Positions 1 to 8,971 of a DNA stretch of 11,587 nt are shown piece by piece. Numbering within the stretch: the stretch's first letter is position 1; every line of letters begins with the position of its first letter. The stretch covers positions 1-11,587 of the forward strand of contig NW_020312339.1 in NCBI RefSeq assembly GCF_002999335.1. The letters run 5' to 3'. This DNA comes from Cyclospora cayetanensis. Lineage: Eukaryota; Apicomplexa; Conoidasida; Eucoccidiorida; Eimeriidae. Both the position numbers and the translations under genes were made by a program. Under the pieces are notes generated by a model. The model worked only from the letters and a program-made list of their open reading frames with translations. It ran no database searches and was not told the origin of the DNA.

Positions 1-1662
1 GCTAATACCCGCAATGCATTTATCATTTGCACTGCTTTCGCTTTTTTGTCTGCCTGAGGAGTGGCACTAGGGCAGAACTCTTCCGCTGTGCCGCCCTTAG
101 TTGGTATTAGGGGACAGGTAGGGAACAAGGAAGCGTGTGTCTCATAATGTAGGGTGAATATAGCGGGCGCCGGTACACGTAAACACTTTCAGTTACACTT
201 GTTAGGTCTAGCTAACAATCAGGAGGCAATCGACTAATGCGTACATCTTTTTGTTTCTGTGTCGCCTTAGCTCGATACAGCGAAACCTAGTGTTGGATTA
301 GTACAAGCGAAGTGCTACGTGGAACTACCTGTGAAGGCGTGGAATTTTTACTAGGTGCAGCACTGCACACATTAGTGGGCCTTACTCCGTCGTAGTGGAA
401 GCCTTGGGGCCGACCACAGGGGAAGGATTGAGCGCTTTTGGAAGAACGTTCAGTGACTTTCGATGAAGTTTGCACTTAGTTCAGAGTAAGCTGTCTCTTT
501 ACGGAGACCTTAGATACGGTGTTCCAAAACAAAGCCAGTGAACAGAGCTCATTGAAGGAAACTTTACCCAGTGCAGCTTGGCCCACCACTGTACTGCAGC
601 ATCTGTTCTCATATTCCATTGACTGCAGCATAGGGCGACACCCATACCATGACTATTATAGCCTACTTAGTCCCCATTATTTTCTTTGTTCCACTCCTTA
701 ACGGAGACAAATGTAAGTATGCTATGTGTATTTCCATATGTTCCCATAGCGCCTGACATTGGTTTCTTCCACCGGTGATGTGGAGAAAGAATCTCTAAAC
801 TCGCAATGGGTTACGGAGAAACGGCTGTTCAGGAGTTATAAGTAACTAAGAAGTTACCATTTGTTGACATTAATCGGCTGCCACAACTAAATGGGGCGAA
901 ATAGCCTCTGTCCACCGCAATCAATTCATATTTGCGAAATCGCCCTTCTCCAAATTGCAGGTGCTGAGCGTGCCAAACTCTGATTCTTGTTACCTGCTGC
1001 CAGTGTATGGACCCCGCACTCCAGAAAACTTGTAGATGCTTACTCCCCCTTTGGTTGTACACGCTATTGGGAAACATCGAAACCCTTACAGTACACCTGC
1101 GCTGTAACTCCCGTTTTAAAACACCTCAAGTGTTTGTAGTGCGCGTACTTACGCCAACTACTTTTGTGCATCACGTAGACACTTTGGTAATGCACGTGAC
1201 TTTGTATTCAATGCAATGACAACGAAAGTGTTTCCCCCCAACAGCAAGTCTTCCCGATTTTCAATGCCAGGTTTGGGGACCCTCGGGAGCATCACGGAAT
1301 CCCGTGGGCTTCATCCCCCTTCTTCGTGCCCATCTGTACCTACAAGATCCAGAAATGAGGCAGGGAATGAGGTAGTGTGACTGGCATGCCCAGCCGCTAT
1401 AGCCGCAAAGATAGTAGACCTAAAAAGCAAGGGTATCTTCGGCTCTTCGCTGCCTGCCGTTCCAAAGCCTTCAACCCTTAAAACTCACAATCCCCCGCTG
1501 TTTTCCACAGCCCTGTGCAGCTAGATGGTCTGCTGTCTGTCGGCACAAACAATCTGGTGGGAAACGGCACGAGCAACAAGAAAAGCTACAGTCACTTCTG
1601 TAATCCCTGCACTGTTCTACGATGCTGCAGCAACGGCAGCGCCCTGTGCTATCGTAAAGAAT
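1..1662. other. Left flank without a supported gene
   Basis: This stretch lies downstream of the minus-strand GRP170 gene and should include its 3' UTR and polyadenylation site, although no clear signal for either is visible. Open frames are all under about 85 codons, overlap on both strands, and show no domain, no Gln/Ala bias and no convincing splice-linked partner. There is a small perfect hairpin at 1293-1306 (arms CACGG/CCGTG, loop AATC), and the motif ACGGAGA occurs at 501, 701 and 813. A non-coding RNA or a poorly conserved exon of a gene further left cannot be excluded. Confidence 0.5.
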
Positions 1663-4600
1663 TTAAAGTTCGTCCTTTGGATGTTGTTGTGTCTCCTCGC
1701 CTGTGCCTGACGTCTCTGCCTTTTCTCCCTCGGTAGTCTTCGTCTCTTCAGCCTCTGGTTTGCGCTCTGCCGGCATCCCTTCCCCTTGTTCCTCCTTGGC
1801 GGGCGCTGGGGTCGTGGTAGTGGTTGTCGTTGGCTTAGGGATGGCTTCCAGCGCCTTTATCTTCTTTTGGAGATCTTTGAGCTTTAAAAGGACTTCTGCT
1901 TCTGTGAAGACTGGCGGCAGCAACAACGATTGGTCGGCCTGTTTCTGCTTCGCCTCTTCCCACCACTGCAAGAGCTCGTTGCGCAGTGTTCGAACACCTG
2001 AGATCTTGGCCTCCGGTATCCAGGGCCTGGTGGAAGCATACTGTTCAAGTCTTTGCTCCACATCCTGCAGCAATTTATCAGCTTTATTGATCAGGGCAGG
2101 ACGCGCCTCTGCCTCCTTTGCCCGCATGTACACAGGATTTAATGTCTCCCTGAGGTCACTGAGCCGCTCTTGCACTGCCTTCAGACCATCTGCTGCTGCC
2201 TCGCCATAAATCCACTCTTCGACTTGCTTAATTTTTTCAAGCATATCCTGCTTGAAGATCTCATTTGTCACGCGATCTAACGACCCATCAAGTAACTGCC
2301 CCCTGGCCGAGTAGATATATGTCTCTAAGGCGTTAAGTCCCTCTATCAGTTGCTTTGCAGCCAAGTTGCGCGCCTCCTGCTGCAGCAACAACTCCTTCAG
2401 TTGTGCCTTCTCCTCAGCAGTTAGAGGGACAGGCGCTGTTTCCTCACTCTTGTAAGACAGAGGATAGCGGAATGTATGCACCACACGCTTTCCCTTATTG
2501 GTCGCATCGTTGCCACTGTTGGAGTCGCTCTTGGTGTTGGCTTTAGAAGCACATGCAGGGTCGTTGGGGTCCTCGCATTTCTTTTCTGCCTCAGTTGATT
2601 CTGCATGAGAATCTGATGCTGTCCCTTCTGCTTGCTCCGGCGTTGCAACGGGTGTTTCCTTTTGTGGCTCGGGGGTGTACGTAGTTCTCTCGAAGACAAG
2701 AGTGGCTTTTGTAAGCTCAATGACTCCTGCTGAGTCAATGGAGAACACCAGCTCTGCCTTGGGAGCTTCCTTATCGTCTTCTATCCGCTGCTGCTGCTCT
2801 TGTTCTTGCTGCTGCTGCTTCTCCTTGTCGATATCCTGCTGCCGCTGTTGGTGCGCTGCCAGCACACCAGTGATGCTATGGGTGCTGAGCAGCTTCTCGT
2901 CCTCGAGCAGCTGGACTACGAAGTCACTCCTAGTTCTCACCGAGACCCTCTTGCTGCCCGCTAGCCTCTTGAAAGGCGCAACTAGCACTTTCACCTTGCT
3001 GCCCCCATCCTGCTGCTGCGAGGTTTCATCTAGCTGCTGTGAGGCTTGATCTTGCTGCTGTTGGGCCTCATCTTCATCCTGTAAGCCGAGGAAGCGGAGA
3101 GAGTACGTATAGGGAGCTCCGTCTTGTAAGAGCAGCTTCCGAACTCGAAACGTTGCAGTACTATTTGCCGCAACAAAGGCAGCACCTGTTGCCATCGCCT
3201 CATCTCCATTGAGATGCGTCTTTGTTTTGCCTTTTCCTGCCCATTCGTTGATGTGCTTCAAAAAGCGGGGAACACGCAATCCACCTCCCAATAGCTCCAC
3301 CTCCTCAATTTCCTCTAAAGTATGCTCTGCCGAGGCAAGGGCCCCCTCTGGAACTGCCTGCAGGTGGCGAAGCAGTTCACTCTGTTCTATTTGTGTCTCA
3401 AGAGAGTCTCGGGTCAGCTCCTCTTCCAGATTCTTGCCCTTGTACAAACGTTCCACCCTCACAAATGTCGTTTTGCTGGCACTCAACACCGTCTTGGTCG
3501 CGGCTGCCTGCTTCTCTAACTTTTTCAGTGCTCGTGATTCTCCCGAAAGCGGCATGCCCTTGTTTTTTCCCTCAAACATCCTGCACAGAAAAGTCGACCA
3601 CCCAAACACGCATACGAAGTTTGAGGCCCAAAGGATACACAATGAGGCCTCGCTTGGAGAGCCAGCTTCAACACAACCCCCAAATGCAGCGATCCAAAAT
3701 TGAACGGAAGACGACACCAACAACCGAACACGAAGGCTCATTCGAGTGCGAAGAAGACACTAGGCACTAACACTGTGCGCTGATTTCCTTACTGCCTGAG
3801 CATTTCAGCAACAAGCACATCGACAGCTCGCCCTCCTCCTCCTGCAGTGCTGCTGCAGCCCGCAAGAGTTACGAGAGGCACCGCCTCCTGCTTGCTGTTG
3901 GCGTTGGGAAAGACGGCCTGGAAGGAGAGCAGTGCTGCGTCAACAGAGCTGCTGCCCACGTTGAGGGTAAGCTTCGTTTCCGCCTTTGCTGCCGATCCCG
4001 CAGCCGCTGCTGCAACTGCTGCAGCTGTTGCTCTGTCATACGTGTCTAGGGCGTGCTGCACCCCAGCCGCGGCGCCATGGGAGACAAAACCTACAACTTT
4101 AAACCCCGCGATTTCCAGACTGTCTCTCAAAGCTGCCCGTTGCCTTTGAGTGTACCGGCAGGGTACGGAGACCACAGCCCCCAGCACTACTGCAGGCGGA
4201 AGGTGGGCAGCTGCAGCTGCTGTTTGTCTTATATAGGACAAAACTGCAGCAATGAGAGACTCAGGTGGCAGCAGCAAATCATCTCTGACCTTAAAAAGCA
4301 ACCCTCCCTTCGTGGGGGATGCATACACTTCCCATGGATTGTAAGCGGCGGAGATGCCCCCAGGCCAGTACCCCTCTTTCGGAGTTACACGCTGCAATCC
4401 CTTGCTGCTGGTACAAATGCCATTGATACAGCTTGTTTCAAGTGCAGTATCAGAGGAGTCTCCCTCTTCAATAACAAGGTCTCCTACCTCCTGAGCAGAG
4501 AGCCCCAAGAAGAGCGATGGGCCCTGAAAAACTCGCTTAGGATTCTTGTGAGCCTCAGCTATCGCATCCTCTGAAAGTGCGCATGTGTCTTTCTCGACGA

Positions 4601-4832
4601 AGGAGATGGCATTTGGGAACTTCCTACTGCTGGTATTGCTCAGCACCAGATCTATACGCTTGCCAGGAGCTACTACTGCCGCCTTGATGAACTCAGATCC
4701 TACGTCGATACCCAACACCTGCGCGTCTGCTGTTTGTTGCTGCTGCAGCAGTGGCAACAGCAGCGCCACTACTAAGCCACAGAGGGACGGCAGCACCAAG
4801 CGCCGTCGAAAGAGACGCTGAGACACAAACAT
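1663..4832 (-). CDS. HYOU1: GRP170/HYOU1-type ER chaperone (Hsp70 superfamily), two exons
   Basis: ER-lumen large Hsp70 relative; the family acts as nucleotide-exchange factor for BiP and holds unfolded clients. Exon 1 is 4832-3793 and exon 2 is 3580-1663, joined in phase 2 across a 212-nt intron, giving 985 residues (human HYOU1 is about 1000). Seen in order: signal peptide 1-37 (basic start, Leu/Val core, likely cleavage ADA|Q); nucleotide-binding domain from about 39 to 490, with phosphate-1 loop GIDVGSE at 41-47, a degenerate phosphate-2 loop NVGSSS at 291-296, the RALKKL/KTVLSA helices at 363-380 and the adenosine motif LLGGGLRVP at 443-451; a beta domain about 490-650 broken by Gln-rich inserts; an acidic, Ser-rich linker 650-710; the Hsp110-type helical lid about 730-925 (LNALETYIY, VEEWIYGE, NPVYMRAKEAEARP); a Thr run and acidic tail; and terminal KDEL at 982-985. 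The ATG has A at -3 and an in-frame TAG 6 nt upstream. Family assignment is firm; exact splice sites are inferred but keep frame and family alignment. Confidence 0.93.
2785..3063 (-). repeat. CAG-type trinucleotide tracts encoding Gln-rich inserts
   Basis: Two interrupted CAG/CAA tracts lie in GRP170 exon 2, at 3010-3063 (residues 520-537) and 2785-2850 (residues 591-612). They encode Gln runs of three to four broken by Asp, Glu, Ser and Arg. Both fall in loops of the substrate-binding beta domain rather than in the conserved strands between them. Such single-residue runs are a known feature of Eimeria coding sequence. They are likely length-polymorphic between strains, which is inference. 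Confidence 0.8.
3581..3792 (-). other. Intron of the GRP170 gene
   Basis: On the minus strand the donor reads CA|GTAAGG, with GT at 3792-3791. The acceptor is a pyrimidine-rich CTTTTCTGTGCAG ending at 3581. Splicing restores a Gln codon (CA+G) and joins AEMLR-Q-MFEGK, which matches the continuous LRERLAGLFNEQRKG segment of human HYOU1. If the intron is retained, translation stops at once because the donor itself supplies TAA, cutting the protein inside the nucleotide-binding domain. Confidence 0.9.
3996..4028 (-). repeat. GCA/GCT tract encoding poly-Ala in GRP170 exon 1
   Basis: An imperfect GCA/GCT/GCG tract encodes an Ala-dominated run at residues 269-279 of the nucleotide-binding domain, just before the phosphate-2 loop. 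It takes the place of the short loop that follows the NDNTATALSYG segment in human HYOU1. It has the same simple-repeat origin as the Gln tracts in exon 2. Confidence 0.75.
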
Positions 4833-5712
4833 TTTCTAGCTGAAGGCCGTTGTGGCTGCTGCTTTGTGGGCGGATGCCGCTGCTGCCACACTGCAACAGC
4901 AAGTATCCGAGCAGCTGAATTTCAAGGGAAAAGGACGAAAGACGCAAACGCCGTTTAAAACCAAGCGAGACGCCTCAGCAGTGCAAGGAGCACAAATGAG
5001 ATGTACAGCACCAGAAGATGTCAGAGACGTGAGTTTATGTTTGGGGGCCGAGGAGCCCAGACACCCCAGTATGAGAAAGTAAGTGCAGAGAAATGACACG
5101 TAATGTCTACAAATATACAGGAAGCCGTAAAAACCTCAAAGACAGCAGTCGCCGCCAGAAATGCCCATGGACTCTGGCTGCTGCGATGGCGCATGCAGGA
5201 GCATCTGAACTTCCAAGTGCCGCAGCTGCTCCTGCTGACCCCGCTTTTAATTGAAATTTTTACTTGTTTAGCCGACCTTTCGTTTATTTCGTGGCCATAA
5301 GGGGGACGCCTAGTCTACGGTAAAGGTTTTGTGTCGGCGGTATTTTGTACTCCTAGCCCTCTAACCAAACTCCAGAATCTGTGAGCCTAAAGCCATCGCC
5401 CTAGCTGCACCCGATTCTTTTGTCCCATTCGCCTTCTATGTTCTGAGTGCTAGTTCCATTTGGGATTCGGGAAAATCCCAAGCCCTTATTCTCGAACAGT
5501 GAGACAAGCGCTAGGCAGAGACCAGGAAACTATGCGGAGAAATGAGAACTCTGAAGTGACCCCCTACCCGGTCCGTCGTGTCATTTCATAGCCATGGGGT
5601 CCATATCCATAGCAGTGACAGCACCCTTAGCAGCCACACCTCCAGTTACAACAGCCTTACCCTCCATATTTCAGCGGCGGCGCAAGCGTCAGGGATACCA
5701 GTAGGAAGCCGA
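4833..5712. promoter_or_regulatory. Divergent intergenic region between GRP170 and CIAO1
   Basis: These 880 bases separate the start codons of two genes transcribed away from each other, so they must hold both 5' UTRs and both core promoters, possibly as one bidirectional promoter. No TATA box stands out. A GCATGC core, the site type bound by some apicomplexan AP2 factors, lies at 5191-5196. The half next to GRP170 has many GCTGCT/CAG triplets like those of its coding sequence. A 65-codon open frame at 5103-5300 begins with ATG but shows no domain; it could be an upstream ORF in the CIAO1 leader or chance. Transcription start sites cannot be placed from sequence. Confidence 0.6.
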
Positions 5713-8656
5713 ATGGAGGGGATGAAGCGCGTAGCCCACTTGGCTGCACACTCCGGCCCCGCGTGGCAATGCGACTTTAGCAGTCGAGGAATTGTCGCGT
5801 CATGTGGAGCAGACGGCCTCATACAACTCTGGGGAGGTAAGAAGCCGGGAACTCTCACCCGTGAACCGCACACTCCATAGGAGACGTTGGGCTTTGGAGT
5901 TGCCTCCACGGAAAAGTTTCCATGAAACGGTCCAAATAGGCCTGTAGCTTCCATGCGCACAGGACAGGGTTTCTGCCGTTTTGGCTTGTGCCTGCTGGTG
6001 TTAACTTCCTCAAGGGCGTGTTTCCTTTCGCCGGTTCTTTCTTGATCTGAACGCGTTTCTCCCGTGATTCCTGGCTTCTGCTGCGTTCTATCTACACAGT
6101 TTCTCTTTCTCTCTGTGTGGCTTCGACTCTTGCGTGGTCTCTGGCTTATCCCCTGACGCCCATTTTCTGCTTCCGTTCGCCTTGTGCGTGCAGCCCCTAA
6201 TGGCTCCTCTTCTTGGAGTTGCCTGGTGAGTCGCCCGGTCTTTAGGCCTACGATCTAGAGCTGGTGCATGCAGCAGGTTTGACAGGACAAAACGCATACG
6301 ACTCAGTGTTTTTGGCACTGCGCTATAATTCGAATCTCGAGCCTACAGCTTTCGAGTTGCGGCTTGACGGTTTTGCGTGTAGGGAACAGCCGGTCAGGAT
6401 GCACACAGCCGCGCGATTCGTACGGTTGCATGGACACCCGATGGAGCCTTCCTAGCTGCGGGGTCCTTTGACTCTACAGCCACCGTCTGGCAGGTAAAAC
6501 AGCGGCCGCAACGGCAACTCCAGCAGGAAGAAAGCTCGAAGGATAACCTAGTTGAGACAGAGGAGCACGATCGACGGCAAGATGCCCCTAAAAGCTCCAG
6601 AGTTCATATGGGCCTTCTTCAGACACTGGTCGGACACGAGCACGAGGTTCGTCCAGGGAGTGCAGCGCTTTGGGTGGAATCGGCCTTTAATTAAGAGATT
6701 CAGCCTTTCTCGGAGCTCCTGTGCTGTCGTGACCGCTTGCCCCATCAACCACTTTGAGGTGTACGTGCAGCCGCGGTTCGGCCCCGGGGCTGCGAGGTTC
6801 TTGGTTTGTGCGCAGGTGAAAGGAGTGGCGTGGAACTGCACAGGATCTTTCTTGGCAACTTGCAGCAGAGACAAAAGCATTTGGATATACAAGCGGTCTG
6901 GGCTAGAGGATTGGGGTGAACATGCAACTGACGGCCCCCGGAAGCAACACTCTACAGACGATGACGGGGAGTTCGTGGTTGCATCGGTTCTCACTGGCCA
7001 CTCGCAAGGTGGGGACCCTTGGAATCTTCGTGTTGAACGTGTGAGGTGGAGGGTTGATGGATTACGGTTTAGGACGGTGGGCATTGGGTGTGTGCAGACG
7101 TCAAGGCCGTTCGGTGGCATCCCCGTAGGGACTGGCTAGCTTCAGCCTCATATGACGATACCATAGCCATTTGGGGTGTAGGAGGTGACGATTGGTAAGG
7201 CCGAAATCGCATACTTGAGAGTCCAAACCTGGAGACCCTTTGGGTTCTCTAGGAATTCGGTCGGTGCAAGTGGAGCTTCGAGTCTGGAACCCCTTTCCGA
7301 TGTTGCCCCGAGCATTGTTTGCGCCGTGGACTTCTTGGTGCACTTTACGGTTTATTTGACTGCGCTCTGCTCTTGTTCGATGTGGCGTAGGATTATGCTG
7401 AAAACTCTACGCGGACACGCCTCGACTGTATGGTCCGTCGCGTTTGATAGCTTGGGCAGTCGCCTCTTATCCGCATCTGCCGATAGAACTGTTCGGCTCT
7501 GGACGTGTAAGCACGCTTCCGCCATCACCCCTAGGCGCTGAGCAGCGGCATAGCGGAGCATGCTTGCACTATCTTTGTGAATGTTGCCGTTTGAAGATTC
7601 CGGGGCCAAACTTTGTTCGCAGTGTCCGCGCATCGATTTGAGATCTGCGGTGGTTGGGTGTTATTACTCCCCTCAGGCCTCCCAGCCGACGTTCAGCCAT
7701 CCCGGCGGTTGCCTACCTTGGCTCAGTGGTATGTGGCACCCTTCTTGCGTCCTTTGGAGGCAGCAGCAGCTGCAGTGGCATCTTCAGCAGAAACAGTTGA
7801 GGAAACTGCAAAAACGGCTAGCGATGAAGAGACAGACCTGCTAGCGCTGCAGCAGCCGGAAGCCTGGAGATGCTCAGCGGTTCTGCAGGGCCAGCACCGC
7901 GGTGTGGTGTACGCGGTGTCTGTACACCCCGAAAAGAACATTTTTGCTACCGTACGTTTCAGACCATACGCATAGATTTAGGGCACAGATCATGGAAGTC
8001 TTGTGTAAGGGGTCATCCGCTGGGAGTTCATGTAGCACACTGAGCTTATTGAGCGCGATTTTCTCAGGCCTGCGGGGACGGATGTATCCGTATCTACGCA
8101 CTGTCGGAAGCAGGGGCTAGTCTTCTTCACTGCGAGGTAAGCGGCTACCACGGTATGAGCCTGGGGCCAATATCTGGCCCCTTTATTACCGGTTTCACAG
8201 GTAGAGCTGTAACTTTGTGGTGCCTTCGCAGGAGAAGGCACACCAGTCGGATGTCAACAGCATTGCTTGGAGCAAAGATGGTGGGGATGGTAAGCACATG
8301 GTGTGGTGGCACCTTCGTGTACCCCGAAAAGTCTCTCTGTGTCTTGAGGCCAAATTGTATGCATGGACTCTTCTTTTAAAGCATCGCGATACACTTCAAT
8401 CTATACCGTAAAGGCGGACGCGCAGGTTCAACTGGATTTGTTTGAATTTCTGCCCATGCGTTCATTTAAGGCATGTACACTCCTTCGCGAGTACCCGCTA
8501 AAACGCAAGTTTTTCTGTAACGTGTATATATTTAGAGATAGAGTGAATGTGTATAGATGCAAATTGTGTTCTACTTTTGCAGAGCTGCTTTTGGCCTCTG
8601 TGGGAGATGACGGATTTCTGTCGATTTGGCTTCTAGATCTTCCAATTGAGGATTGA
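5713..8656 (+). CDS. CIAO1: Cytosolic iron-sulfur assembly protein CIAO1/Cia1 (WD40), ten exons
   Basis: WD40 scaffold of the CIA targeting complex, which with CIAO2B- and MMS19-type partners hands Fe-S clusters to cytosolic and nuclear enzymes. Exons: 5713-5836, 6194-6225, 6383-6646, 6816-7008, 7098-7194, 7391-7506, 7677-7951, 8068-8136, 8232-8289, 8583-8656. All introns are GT-AG and phases match throughout, giving 433 residues. Seven blades are visible: about 1-41, 56-89, 130-165, 198-231, 241-275, 347-378 and 391-430. Diagnostic stretches that track human CIAO1 are [19 protein letters not shown] (Arg158), ASYDDT, DRTVRLW and ATACGD. It is longer than human CIAO1 (339) because of charged inserts at 90-129 and 167-192 and an Ala/Glu-rich insert about 277-340. 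The start is the first in-frame ATG after a TGA at 5557; the second ATG (5722) has a better -3 purine and is possible. The intron 3 donor (GTTCGT) and intron 4 donor (GTGGGG) are weak, but homology fixes the joins. The exon 7 start is uncertain. Confidence 0.92.
6194..6225 (+). CDS. CIAO1: 32-nt micro-exon (exon 2) of CIAO1
   Basis: It is flanked by an acceptor TGCGTGCAG ending at 6193 and a consensus donor GTGAGT from 6226. With the leftover G of exon 1 it reads [11 protein letters not shown] in frame and hands over in phase 0 to exon 3. This supplies the loop and outer strand between blades 1 and 2, matching TEGDSWICKSVL in human CIAO1, including the conserved SW.C. Skipping it would leave exon 1 (phase 1) unable to join exon 3 at its phase-0 acceptor, although another AG at 6388-6389 would restore frame. 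Confidence 0.85.
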
Positions 8657-8668
8657 ATTCAATACCCG

Positions 8669-8971
8669 AACCTTGGACATGGAAATTCCAACCTAGTTTA
8701 TGGCATGCATGCTCGCTTCCCCCTACTGGGAAGCATCCGTGCATGTGTGCAGGTGTACATGGCGCCACATCGGCTTGTTTACATGGTCGACGTCCATGCA
8801 TGATCCTTAGGTCCTTATGAAACCTTGGACATGGAAATTTCAACCTAGTTTATGGCATGCATGCTCGCTTCTCCCTACTGGGAAGCACCCGTGCATGTGT
8901 GCAGGTGTACATGGCGCCACATCGGCTTGTTTACATGGTCGACGTCCATGCATGATCCTTAGGTCCTTATG
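8669..8971. repeat. 152-bp tandem duplication downstream of CIAO1
   Basis: Two direct copies, 8669-8820 and 8821-8971, sit end to end with a period of 152 and differ at only three internal positions, all C/T changes, so the duplication looks recent. It starts 12 bases after the CIAO1 stop codon and so probably lies in the 3' UTR or just beyond. Each copy carries an overlapping double GCATGC (8703-8712 and 8855-8864), a second ATGCAT near its end and a GTCGAC site. The period is not a multiple of three and frames shift between copies, so it is not a coding repeat. No terminal inverted repeats or target-site duplications are seen, so it does not look like a transposon. Confidence 0.93.

Noticed and set aside
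1703..2209. 168-codon plus-strand open frame
   Set aside because: It lies antisense to GRP170 exon 2. Its Ser/Ala/Val-rich composition is what reading the opposite strand of Glu/Lys/Ala-rich helices gives, and it has no domain.
3581..3741. Methionine start at 3741 making the C-terminal part of GRP170 a separate gene
   Set aside because: The first 53 codons of that frame are intron and resemble nothing. Splicing at 3792/3581 joins the two halves in frame exactly where Hsp70 relatives are continuous.
3209..3770. Plus-strand frames opposite the start of GRP170 exon 2
   Set aside because: They are antisense shadows. The minus strand carries clear family motifs across the same bases.
4053..4574. 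173-codon plus-strand frame
   Set aside because: It is antisense to the GRP170 nucleotide-binding domain and shows no family resemblance.
6548..7120. 190-codon minus-strand frame
   Set aside because: It is antisense to CIAO1 exons 3-5 and has no recognisable domain.
6552..7139. 195-codon plus-strand frame as an independent gene
   Set aside because: It reads exon 3 in the wrong frame, then intron 3, exon 4 and intron 4 of CIAO1. Only the exon 4 portion has WD40 motifs.
8669..8971. CRISPR array or transposon in the tandem repeat
   Set aside because: There are only two long copies with no spacers, no terminal inverted repeats and no transposase, in a eukaryotic context.
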